Positions 1-4,935 of a stretch of 9,431 bases of DNA are shown here, in pieces. How positions within the stretch are numbered: position 1 is the stretch's first letter; every line of letters starts with the position of its first letter. Source of the stretch: Deltaproteobacteria bacterium (lineage in GTDB: Bacteria; Desulfobacterota; Desulfobaccia; Desulfobaccales; Desulfobaccaceae); the NCBI GenBank assembly GCA_016874895.1, contig VGSX01000122.1, positions 1-9,431 on the forward strand. Direction: 5' to 3'. The notes below the pieces were generated by a model that ran no database searches, was not told where the DNA came from, and saw only the letters and a list, made by a program, of their open reading frames with translations. Made by a program: the position numbers and the translations under genes.

Positions 1-113
1 TGGTTATGGAAAACGAAAACTTGCCAGAAAGACTCGATTTCATAAACAGCGATGATGAAAAAAATTCAGGCGTCCAAGCCACAGAATGGCTCACAGAAAA
101 TCCATCGGCGTGA
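1..113 (+). CDS. C-terminal end of an unidentified protein (5' partial)
   Basis: An open frame enters from the left edge (first full codon at position 3) and ends at TGA 111-113. The visible tail is acidic and hydrophilic, starting MENENLPERLDF and ending TEWLTENPSA, with no recognisable domain. An ATG lies at 6-8, but no ribosome binding site can be judged because only five bases precede it. The frame is also open before that ATG, so I read this as the tail of a longer gene. A stem with a T-run follows at 120-190, as expected after the last gene of a transcript. A free-standing 35-residue protein is possible. Function cannot be assigned. Confidence 0.5.
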   Translation, partial: VMENENLPERLDFINSDDEKNSGVQATEWLTENPSA

Positions 114-119
114 AAGAAT

Positions 120-190
120 AAGGAGCGTTTGGTGACCTGGCGGCGGCCTCGCCTTTCCCCAATGATTTCCCGTTTTTGCTCCTTTTTTGT
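120..190 (+). terminator. Candidate terminator after the partial gene
   Basis: AAGGAGC at 120-126 is complementary to GCTCCTT at 178-184, and T-rich sequence follows (CCTTTTTTGTG). The 51-base loop is unusually long and contains the first copy of the CCTGGCGGCGGCCTCGCC module, which can itself pair GGCG with CGCC. It looks like a terminator whose loop may have been enlarged by the repeat module. Function as a terminator is inferred. Confidence 0.35.
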
Positions 191-232
191 GTGATTTTCA
201 TTAGTTAAATTAGTGGTTTGATTTTCAACCAT

Positions 233-298
233 CAGGAGCAGGCCGTCCGGGTCCCCATGTTCATTTTCACTTGACGGAGCTGCGGGTCCACAGGCCGG
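233..298 (+). repeat. 66-bp module, copy 1
   Basis: This block runs from CAGGAGCAGGCCGTCC to CCACAGGCCGG and matches 562-627 base for base by eye. It contains an AT-richer stretch (CATGTTCATTTTCACTTGACG) within otherwise GC-rich sequence. Exact identity between the copies suggests recent duplication or gene conversion. Confidence 0.9.
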
Positions 299-411
299 AG
301 CGCCGGGACCTGGCGGCGCCTCCCCAGGGGTCTCCTGGAAGCCGGGTGCTTGACCTCCACGCGCCTGTCCTGGGGGGATCGGCGGCGGTCGGCCCGGGGC
401 GGAGCAGCTGG

Positions 412-526
412 GGGTCCACAGGCCGGTTCGCCGGGACAGGCCCCCAGGCGGATCGCCACAGGCCCTCAGGTTAGACGATCACCTCTTGACCCGATGTAAA
501 ACCCTTGCCCTAAACCGGAGCCGCCC
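412..526 (+). repeat. ~115-bp module, copy 1
   Basis: This block runs from GGGTCCACAGGCCGG through GACAGGCCCCCAGGCGGATC and TTAGACGATCACCTCTTGAC to ACCGGAGCCGCCC. It matches 613-726 with a one-base length difference (AAAACCC against AAACCC) and a handful of substitutions. Confidence 0.88.
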
Positions 527-561
527 CCAGGGGTCTCCTGGTGACCTGGCGGCGCCTCCCC

Positions 562-627
562 CAGGAGCAGGCCGTCCGGGTCCCCATGTTCATTTTCACT
601 TGACGGAGCTGCGGGTCCACAGGCCGG
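562..627 (+). repeat. 66-bp module, copy 2
   Basis: This is identical by eye to 233-298. It is followed directly by the second copy of the ~115-bp module, with which it shares the GGGTCCACAGGCCGG junction. In copy 1 the same junction leads instead into the GGGACCTGGCGGCGCC module. The same end joined to different neighbours shows that the modules have been reshuffled. Confidence 0.9.
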
Positions 628-726
628 TGCACCGGGACAGGCCCCCAGGCGGATCGCCACAGGCCCCCAGGTTAGACGATCACCTCTTGACCCGATGTAA
701 ACCCTCGCCTTAAACCGGAGCCGCCC
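613..726 (+). repeat. ~114-bp module, copy 2
   Basis: Second copy of the block at 412-526. It overlaps the end of the 66-bp module by the shared 15-bp GGGTCCACAGGCCGG sequence, so the two modules may be parts of a larger ancestral unit. Confidence 0.88.
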
Positions 727-834
727 AGGGCGTAGCTGGGGGTCCACAGGCCGGTGCGCCGGGACCTGGCGGCGGCCTCGCCCGGCTATTTTGTCTCAGG
801 GTTGGAAATAGGGTTGGAAAATGTTTTTTGGGGA

Positions 835-869
835 ATAAAAAGAGGGGTTAGATTTTTGTCTAACCCCTT
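835..869 (-). terminator. Intrinsic terminator of the tRNA-fMet transcript
   Basis: Positions 842-852 pair with 859-869 (11 bp, one G-T pair) around the six-base loop 853-858. Read on the minus strand, the stem is followed by TTTTTATT (841 leftwards). It lies ten bases past the tRNA 3' end, so it terminates a single-tRNA transcript. Confidence 0.9.
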
Positions 870-878
870 GATTTTACT

Positions 879-955
<77 letters not shown>

Positions 956-971
956 TTATTGACATTATGTT

Positions 972-999
972 ATTATACAGTAAATTAGTATCCTGTCAA
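972..999 (-). promoter_or_regulatory. sigma70 promoter of tRNA-fMet
   Basis: On the minus strand TTGACA (999-994) and TATAAT (977-972) are both perfect consensus boxes with a 16-base spacer. The expected start near 965 leaves a leader of only about ten bases before the tRNA at 955. Such a strong promoter fits a highly expressed stable RNA. Confidence 0.92.
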
Positions 1000-1110
1000 G
1001 AGATGGGAGAAGAACCAGACGATTTATTCGGTCCGCCCCGGCCCGGCTGCACCTGGAGGTGGAAAAAGAGAGGAATATGGCCGCGACTTGTGGTATGCTG
1101 AAGAGCGATT

Positions 1111-2391
1111 ATGGGCGATATGAAGGGGATAGGGGCGGCAGCCGGCCAGTTGTCTTTGCGTCGCAAGCTCTGGGTGGTGGGGGCGCTGTATTTTGCCGAG
1201 GGCGTGCCCTATGGCTTTATTAATATTACCCTGGCGGTGTATTTCCGCTCCCAGGGTATGCCCCTGGAACAGATCGGCTTTCTCAGCATCCTGGGTTTGG
1301 CCTGGAGCCTGAAGATTTTTTGGGCGCCCCTGGTGGACCGCTTCGGCCGCCGGGCGGCCTGGATCGTGCCGGCCCAACTCATGTGCGCCGCGGGCATGCT
1401 GCTGGTGCCGCAGTTCAGCATTTCCCCGGCGCCCTGGACTTTCTGGTTGGTGATCGGGGGCCTCTGCGTGGCCTCGGCGACCCAGGACATAGCCATTGAC
1501 GCCTATACCATCGACCTTTTGGAAACCAAAGAACTGGGAATAGCCAATGGCATTCGCATGGGGTCCTACCGGGTGGCCTTGATTGCGGCCGGCGGCGGTC
1601 TGGTGATGCTCAGCGAGGCCGTGGGTTGGGAGGCCAGTTTTGTGGGCGTGGCGGTGTTGATGCTGGTCCTGGCCCTGGTGATTTTCCTGGCTCCCGATTT
1701 CCAATTCCCCCGGGTCGCCGAGCCGGGAGATGAGCAGGAATCGCCGCCGGTGTGGCGGCAACTGGTGGAGGCGGGGCGGGGCATCCGGCAGCTGCCCCAT
1801 GTCTGGGCCATCATTCTCTTTATCCTTACTTTCAAGCTGGGGGATGCCTGGATGGGGTCCATGGTAAGCCCCTTCTGGGTGGATATGGGCTTCAGCCGCA
1901 CGGAAATAGGTTTTATTTCCGGCACCTTCGGGGCGCTGGCCACCATTTTCGGGGCCATGGTGGGGGGCTATTTTACCAGTCGTTTCGGCATCGCCCCGGC
2001 CCTGTTCGTGTTGGGGGCCTTGCAGGCTCTCTCTAACCTGGGGTATTGGCTGGCCGCCTGGCCCGGCATGTGGAGATACACCACGTACATCGCCTCGTTG
2101 GGGGAGAGTTTCACCGGGGGCATGGGGTCGGCCCCGTTTATGGCCTTCATGATGTCCCTGTGCGATAAAAAGCACAGCGCCACCCATTACGCTTTTTTCA
2201 GCATGTTGTTCGGTTTCACCCGGTCCATAGCCGGTTTTTTGGGCGGTTTGGGCGCCGCCCGCTTCGGTTATGGCCCGTTTTTCTTTTATACTTTTTTAGC
2301 GGCGCTGCCGGCCTTTGCCTTGTACCCCTGGATCATCCCGGTGGCTCGTCAACGGGAGCAGGGCCCAGACCGAACTGCGGAGGAAACCTGA
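1111..2391 (+). CDS. AmpG-like major facilitator superfamily permease
   Basis: 426-residue inner-membrane transporter with about twelve hydrophobic segments. The N-terminal half resembles the AmpG/PAT branch of the superfamily: YFAEGVPYGFINITLAVYF (residues 27-45), then LEQIGFLSILGLAWSLKIFWAP with the loop motif APLVDRFGRR (72-81), and TQDIAIDAYTIDLLE (124-138). A hydrophilic central loop (about 200-225) separates the two six-helix halves. In enterobacteria AmpG imports anhydromuropeptides for wall recycling. Other members of the branch carry siderophores or acetyl-CoA, so the substrate here is open. The ATG at 1111 has only a weak AAGAG upstream, and a second in-frame ATG at 1120 is possible. 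It ends one base before the start of the next gene, which suggests cotranscription. Confidence 0.85.
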   Translation: MGDMKGIGAAAGQLSLRRKLWVVGALYFAEGVPYGFINITLAVYFRSQGMPLEQIGFLSILGLAWSLKIFWAPLVDRFGRRAAWIVPAQLMCAAGMLLVPQFSISPAPWTFWLVIGGLCVASATQDIAIDAYTIDLLETKELGIANGIRMGSYRVALIAAGGGLVMLSEAVGWEASFVGVAVLMLVLALVIFLAPDFQFPRVAEPGDEQESPPVWRQLVEAGRGIRQLPHVWAIILFILTFKLGDAWMGSMVSPFWVDMGFSRTEIGFISGTFGALATIFGAMVGGYFTSRFGIAPALFVLGALQALSNLGYWLAAWPGMWRYTTYIASLGESFTGGMGSAPFMAFMMSLCDKKHSATHYAFFSMLFGFTRSIAGFLGGLGAARFGYGPFFFYTFLAALPAFALYPWIIPVARQREQGPDRTAEET

Positions 2392-2392
2392 A

Positions 2393-2701
2393 ATGGATCA
2401 GAATTCTTATGAGGCTAAATTGGCGCAACTGGTCGATATCTTTCAGGGGGATGAAGATTATGCCCGGGGCGTGCTGGACAAATGGCTCCAGAAGCACCGG
2501 GCCGGCTTTGAGGCCGAAATTTTGGCCGAGGTGAGCCGCCGCCTGGAAGGCCTCAATTCTATTGTGCCGGTAACCCTGAAGGTCGTGATTGACTCCCAGG
2601 GGGTGAGATTGCCGGGGGGGGCCGGCCCGGCCACGGAAAAGACCCCGGCCAGAAAGGAAAAACCTCCTGCGGCCAAGAAAAACTCCTTATTTGAGTCCTG
2701 A
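2393..2701 (+). CDS. Small hypothetical protein, member A of a paralogous pair
   Basis: 102 residues. The start at ATG 2393 is supported by GGAGGAAA at 2379-2386, eight to ten bases upstream. The open frame extends further left, but that part lies inside the permease gene. The first half is predicted helical and charged (YEAKLAQLVDIF, then FEAEILAEVSRRLEGL at about 39-54). It is followed by a probable beta segment, VTLKVVIDSQGVRL, and a lysine/alanine/proline-rich tail (about 80-98). No signal peptide or membrane segment is visible. The helix-strand part lines up with the next gene's product: EVSRRLEGL against EVAQRLAGL, and VVIDSQGVRL against VDIGPTGVKVRL. I do not recognise the family. Placement suggests a soluble partner or regulator of the transporter, or a complex formed with its own paralogue. 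Confidence 0.75.
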   Translation: MDQNSYEAKLAQLVDIFQGDEDYARGVLDKWLQKHRAGFEAEILAEVSRRLEGLNSIVPVTLKVVIDSQGVRLPGGAGPATEKTPARKEKPPAAKKNSLFES

Positions 2702-2703
2702 TT

Positions 2704-2940
2704 GTGCAGCTCCAGGAATACCAAAAAAGGCTGGCCACCGCCATCCGCCTGTTGGGGGAGGAAGCCGGGCGGCGTTATATGGAACAGCGGTTGCGGGAAC
2801 TGCGCGGTCCCATCGAACAGCGCCTGCGCCAGGAGGTGGCGCAACGCCTGGCCGGTTTATCGGCCCCGACGACGCTGTCTTTTTTAGTGGACATCGGCCC
2901 TACGGGCGTGAAAGTCAGACTAGGCCGAAAATCCAAGTAA
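2704..2940 (+). CDS. Small hypothetical protein, member B of a paralogous pair
   Basis: 78 residues starting at GTG 2704, two bases after the stop of the preceding gene. There is no strong ribosome binding site, so translation is probably coupled to that gene. The N-terminal two thirds are strongly charged, arginine/glutamate-rich helix (YMEQRLRELRGPIEQRLRQE), likely a coiled coil. A short strand region follows (SFLVDIGPTGVKVRLG), then a basic end. It aligns with the upstream product over its whole length with a two-residue gap, but lacks that protein's Lys/Ala/Pro tail. This suggests tandem duplication and possibly a heterodimer. The function is unknown. No clear terminator follows within 100 bases. 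Confidence 0.7.
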   Translation: MQLQEYQKRLATAIRLLGEEAGRRYMEQRLRELRGPIEQRLRQEVAQRLAGLSAPTTLSFLVDIGPTGVKVRLGRKSK

Positions 2941-3036
2941 CTCTTAGGGTTGAAAGCATATTGCCGAACGTTTAAATGTTTTCTGCTTCATTGACTCCGA
3001 CCCTATCCTATTGGTGTCAAATGTTAATAATTTTCC

Positions 3037-3066
3037 TTGACAAGTTTTACGTTCTTTGAGTAAATA
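3037..3066 (+). promoter_or_regulatory. Candidate promoter of the cold shock gene
   Basis: A perfect TTGACA (3037-3042) is followed after 18 bases by TAAATA (3061-3066), a weak -10 box. A start near 3073 would give a leader of about 150 bases, close to the long leaders of cspA-type cold shock genes. The -35 box is convincing and the -10 box is not. Confidence 0.45.
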
Positions 3067-3140
3067 AACATTGAAGAGTGCATGTCAGACTGAATTCGGG
3101 GGGGGAATGTCCTGAAGAAAAATCGGGAGGGTATGCGTTT

Positions 3141-3218
3141 ACCCTTCTTTTTTTTCATGTACTCTCCTCCTGCTCTGCTGGCAGGAGGGCAACTCAACTT
3201 TTTTTGTAGGAGAAGGGT
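3141..3218 (+). promoter_or_regulatory. Structured cold-shock mRNA leader able to hide the ribosome binding site
   Basis: ACCCTTCT (3141-3148) is exactly complementary to AGAAGGGT (3211-3218), which overlaps the ribosome binding site TAGGAGAAGGG. TCTCCT (3163-3168) is also exactly complementary to AGGAGA (3208-3213). A perfect 8-bp hairpin, CCTCCTGC (3166-3173) with GCAGGAGG (3181-3188), competes with the second pairing. Alternative folds that bury or free the ribosome binding site are therefore possible. Temperature dependence is an inference from the known behaviour of cspA leaders. Confidence 0.45.
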
Positions 3219-3222
3219 TTTA

Positions 3223-3429
3223 ATGAAGGAAACAGGCAGGGTGAAGTGGTTTAACGATTCCAAGGGGTTCGGTTTTATTTCCCGGGAAAATGGCCCCGAT
3301 GTCTTTGTCCATCACAGCTCCATCCAGAGCAAAGGTTTTCGGTCACTGGCAGAGAACGACGAAGTAGAATTTGAGGTTGTCCAAGGTCAAAAGGGCCTCC
3401 AGGCACAGAATGTGGTGAAAATCGGATAA
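3223..3429 (+). CDS. Cold shock domain protein (CspA family)
   Basis: 68 residues forming one complete cold shock domain, the normal length for this family. It begins MKETGRVKWFNDSKGFGFIS, with RNP1-type KGFGFI at 14-19 and RNP2-type VFVHHSSI at 27-34. The aromatic residues that stack on nucleic acid are present (W9, F16, F18, F28, H31). These proteins bind single-stranded RNA and DNA in the cytoplasm and melt RNA structure, aiding translation in the cold or during growth. ATG 3223 is chosen because AGGAGAAGGG lies at 3208-3217. Frame upstream of it is open but is leader sequence. Regulation by the long structured leader is plausible. A 13-bp hairpin follows the stop. Confidence 0.95.
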   Translation: MKETGRVKWFNDSKGFGFISRENGPDVFVHHSSIQSKGFRSLAENDEVEFEVVQGQKGLQAQNVVKIG

Positions 3430-3445
3430 TCGAGTCTCATTTCGC

Positions 3446-3475
3446 GAACTCCGGAGGAGTTATCCTCCGGAGTTC
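3446..3475 (+). terminator. Strong hairpin after the cold shock gene
   Basis: GAACTCCGGAGGA (3446-3458) pairs perfectly with TCCTCCGGAGTTC (3463-3475) around the GTTA loop: 13 bp without mismatch. Only a poor T-run follows (CATCATCTTGTTGG), so it may end transcription partly or protect the 3' end of the short mRNA. Confidence 0.65.
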
Positions 3476-3504
3476 CATCATCTTGTTGGAATATGGAGGG
3501 TGAC

Positions 3505-3642
3505 GTGGCGCGCAATAAATTCAGTCAGGAAAAACGCGCTAAGGAAATTGCCCGACAGAAAAAACAGGAAGAAAAACTCAAACGCCGCCAGCATAAAGAC
3601 CAGCCAAAACCCGAAGCACCGGAATCCACCTGCGGAGAATAG
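3505..3642 (+). CDS. Small highly basic mini-protein (MARNKF type)
   Basis: 45 residues, starting at GTG 3505 after GGAGGG (3495-3500) and ending at TAG 3640-3642. The product begins MARNKFSQEKRAKEIARQKK and is almost all lysine, arginine, glutamate and glutamine up to about residue 30. A short proline/glutamate tail ending STCGE follows. It is probably one long charged helix with no membrane segment. An in-frame ATG at 3493 would add four residues, but it overlaps the ribosome binding site, so GTG is preferred. I recall short proteins with this kind of basic start in related genomes, but no function is known to me. Its place between a cold shock protein and an RRM protein, together with its charge, suggests RNA or ribosome binding. 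Confidence 0.7.
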   Translation: MARNKFSQEKRAKEIARQKKQEEKLKRRQHKDQPKPEAPESTCGE

Positions 3643-3734
3643 AGAAACTCGGGGTTCGGGCTCCCATCTTCTCGTTTTCTCATTAAATTGCATTTTCTCC
3701 ATTTATGCGGACAATCGCACATAAAGGATAGTTC

Positions 3735-4091
3735 ATGAGTATGAAATTGTATGTGGGCAACCTGCCTCATCAGATGACTGAGGGGGAGTTGGAAGCACTT
3801 TTTGCCGAAGCTGGCACTGTCATCTCGGCCAAGATTATTACCGACCGCCTGACCGGCCAGCCCCGGGGATTCGGATTTGTGGAAATGGAAACCAAGGCCG
3901 AAGGAAGCAAGGCCATTTCCATGATTAACACCCGGGTGGTGGATGGCCGGCCTTTAACCGTCAATGAGGCCAAACCCCAGAAAAGCCGTTTTGGCGGAGG
4001 GGGCGGCGGGGGCCGGGGCGGCGGATTCGGCGGAGGCGGTCGCGGCGGCGGATTCGGTGGCGGGGGACGCGGCGGCGGCCGTCGGCGTTAG
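3735..4091 (+). CDS. Glycine-rich RNA recognition motif (RRM) protein
   Basis: 118 residues. A single RRM covers about 3-80, with RNP2 LYVGNL at 5-10 and RNP1 RGFGFVEM at 44-51, plus the usual LTGQPRGFGFV turn. A low-complexity tail (86-118) of GGGGRGGGF-type repeats ends in RRR, an RGG-like segment. Proteins of this build bind single-stranded RNA in the cytoplasm. In cyanobacteria the Rbp members are cold-induced RNA chaperones, and some are used in RNA stability. AAAGGA at 3723-3728 sets the ATG at 3735, with ATG 3741 as an alternative. No good promoter is visible between this gene and the mini-protein gene 92 bases upstream, so readthrough is possible. The GC-rich repetitive tail codons may be prone to length change. 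Confidence 0.93.
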   Translation: MSMKLYVGNLPHQMTEGELEALFAEAGTVISAKIITDRLTGQPRGFGFVEMETKAEGSKAISMINTRVVDGRPLTVNEAKPQKSRFGGGGGGGRGGGFGGGGRGGGFGGGGRGGGRRR

Positions 4092-4162
4092 ATTCGGTTT
4101 CCTCTTGGGTTCTATAACACCATGCCGCATCCTTGAGCAGCCGCCGGGGAAAATTCCCCCAG

Positions 4163-4285
4163 TTATCCTAACCGGTCGAGATCCCTGGCAATCAGATGGC
4201 TGCAGCGGGCATAGAAGGCCTGCCATTCTCCCCGGTTAGGAGGTGCATGGGCCGCCATATGACAGAGGCGCTGCCACAGACTCAT
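4163..4285 (-). CDS. Possible 40-residue mini-gene of unknown function
   Basis: On the minus strand ATG at 4285 opens a 40-residue frame ending TAA at 4163-4165. The product reads MSLWQRLCHMAAHAP, then NRGEWQAFYARCSHLIARD and ends LDRLG. The amino acid mix (three Trp/Tyr-containing amphipathic stretches, two Cys, several His) looks protein-like rather than random, and GC-ending codons predominate. Against it: no clear ribosome binding site (only GGGGAAA about 15 bases upstream), no good promoter, and the frame stays open upstream of the ATG to about 4340, so it could also be a decayed gene remnant. A GGGGAAAATTCCCC inverted repeat lies just past its stop (4146-4159). No family recognised. Confidence 0.3.
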   Translation of the reverse strand: MSLWQRLCHMAAHAPPNRGEWQAFYARCSHLIARDLDRLG

Positions 4286-4366
4286 GCAGCAGGCTGCTGT
4301 TTCCCCACGAAATACACTATAAGGTATAAAGGGCAGTTAAGTGCATACCCCCATAAAGGTATTTTT

Positions 4367-4515
4367 GTAAGCGTTCAGCGGTCAGCTTATGCTTTATATT
4401 CAGATAGTTATTCCAAGATGGCAGATCGTTGGCTTCTCGATTAGTTTGCCTGACCCATTGTTTTTGCTGAAAGCTGAACGCTCATGTATTTTTTAGCTGA
4501 CGGCTGAACGCTTAC
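4367..4515. mobile_element. Inverted-repeat-bounded intergenic element (MITE-like)
   Basis: GTAAGCGTTCAGCGGTCAGCT at 4367-4387 is the inverse of 4495-4515 with one mismatch, bounding about 149 bp of AT-richer DNA with no gene. A third, partial inverse copy (GCTGAAAGCTGAACGCT) lies inside at 4466-4482. Imperfect direct repeats flank the element: TACCCCCATAAAGGTATT at 4346-4363 and TACCCCCGAAGTATT at 4513-4527. The form fits a non-autonomous miniature element, but no transposase or partner copy with both ends is in the window, so mobility is inferred. Confidence 0.45.
4371..4450 (+). repeat. 80-bp dispersed repeat, copy 1
   Basis: Starts GCGTTCAGCGGTCAGCTTAT and ends GATTAGTTTGCC. It aligns without gaps to 4789-4868 with about 12 differences in 80. 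Mostly transitions and scattered changes suggest an old duplication rather than a recent one. Confidence 0.85.
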
Positions 4516-4575
4516 CCCCGAAGTATTCCGGCAGCCGCCCCGAGACGGGTTATCTCCCCATCAGGCGAGGTTCTC

Positions 4576-4755
4576 ATGCTAAATATACCTTTTTGTATTT
4601 CCTGCCGATATTTTCATCAAAAGTCCCTGGACCGGCCCACCTTGACCTGCGAAGCCTTTCCCGACGGCATCCCCGGCGTTATTTTGAGCAACGAAATGCC
4701 CCATTATCTCCCCGTGGTGGGTCAGGTGGGCGATTACGTCTATGAGAAGGATTAA
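4576..4755 (+). CDS. Small cysteine-containing protein of unknown function
   Basis: 59 residues from ATG 4576, with AGGCGAGG (4563-4570) upstream, to TAA 4753-4755. A C-x-x-C pair (CISC, residues 7-10) and a third Cys (C25) come before the sequence TCEAFPDGIPGVILSNE, and the end is PVVGQVGDYVYEKD. The combination of CxxC, L-x-C-x-AFPDGIP and a glycine-aspartate ending resembles a widespread family of tiny uncharacterised bacterial and phage-linked proteins, in which the cysteines and histidines may bind metal. This is my recollection of the pattern. No membrane segment or signal is visible. It lies alone between the two copies of the 80-bp repeat and is convergent with the kinase gene. Confidence 0.75.
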   Translation: MLNIPFCISCRYFHQKSLDRPTLTCEAFPDGIPGVILSNEMPHYLPVVGQVGDYVYEKD

Positions 4756-4788
4756 TACGGTTTCAGGTTTCCAGTTGGCGGTTTGTAT

Positions 4789-4868
4789 GCGTTCAGCGGT
4801 CAGCTAATGCTTTAAATTCAAATAGTTATTCTAAGGTGGCGGATCACTGGTTTTTCGTTTAGTTTCCC
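4789..4868 (+). repeat. 80-bp dispersed repeat, copy 2
   Basis: Second copy of the repeat at 4371-4450, also starting GCGTTCAGCGGTCAGCT. It lacks the right-hand inverse copy seen at 4495-4515, so it is a truncated or partial element. The rest of the 4756-4935 gap holds nothing else recognisable. Confidence 0.85.
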
Positions 4869-4935
4869 GAGGGGAGTCGAGGCGTTTTTAATTATTATAG
4901 GGCAACAAGACTTGTAGAGGCAGGCAGGACGATAA

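Larger units (their letters stand above)
131..782. repeat. GC-rich intergenic mosaic repeat array
   Basis: About 650 bp carry no convincing gene but many repeated modules. GGGTCCACAGGCCGG occurs at 284-298, 412-426, 613-627 and 740-754. The core GACCTGGCGGCG occurs near 134, 307, 543 and 764, and its longer form ending GGCCTCGCC sits at both outer ends (131-153 and 760-782). CCAGGGGTCTCCTGG, an interrupted palindrome, occurs at 324-338 and 527-541. Larger blocks are listed separately. The modules are joined in different orders rather than as a simple tandem array, which suggests repeated recombination or nested insertion. Open frames here are short, occur on both strands and mirror the repeats, so I do not call them genes. 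Confidence 0.85.

Noticed and set aside
232..747. Several open frames of 67-93 codons on both strands within the repeat array
   Set aside because: They repeat the same peptide segments because the DNA modules repeat, are Pro/Arg/Gly-rich on both strands as expected of GC-rich DNA, and have no ribosome binding sites.
131..782. CRISPR array
   Set aside because: Repeat lengths differ, modules adjoin or overlap, and there are no regularly sized unique spacers.
797..822. Two AGGGTTGGAAA copies near the tRNA terminator
   Set aside because: Only two short copies in low-complexity sequence, with no further structure.
1024..2187. 387-codon minus-strand frame
   Set aside because: It is the antisense of the permease gene, rich in His/Gly/Pro with no domain, while the plus frame is a clear membrane transporter.
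3478..3702. 74-codon minus-strand frame starting MEKMQFNEKTRRW
   Set aside because: It is antisense to the basic mini-gene and the cold-shock hairpin, becomes Phe/Leu-rich as the antisense of lysine codons, and lacks a start signal.
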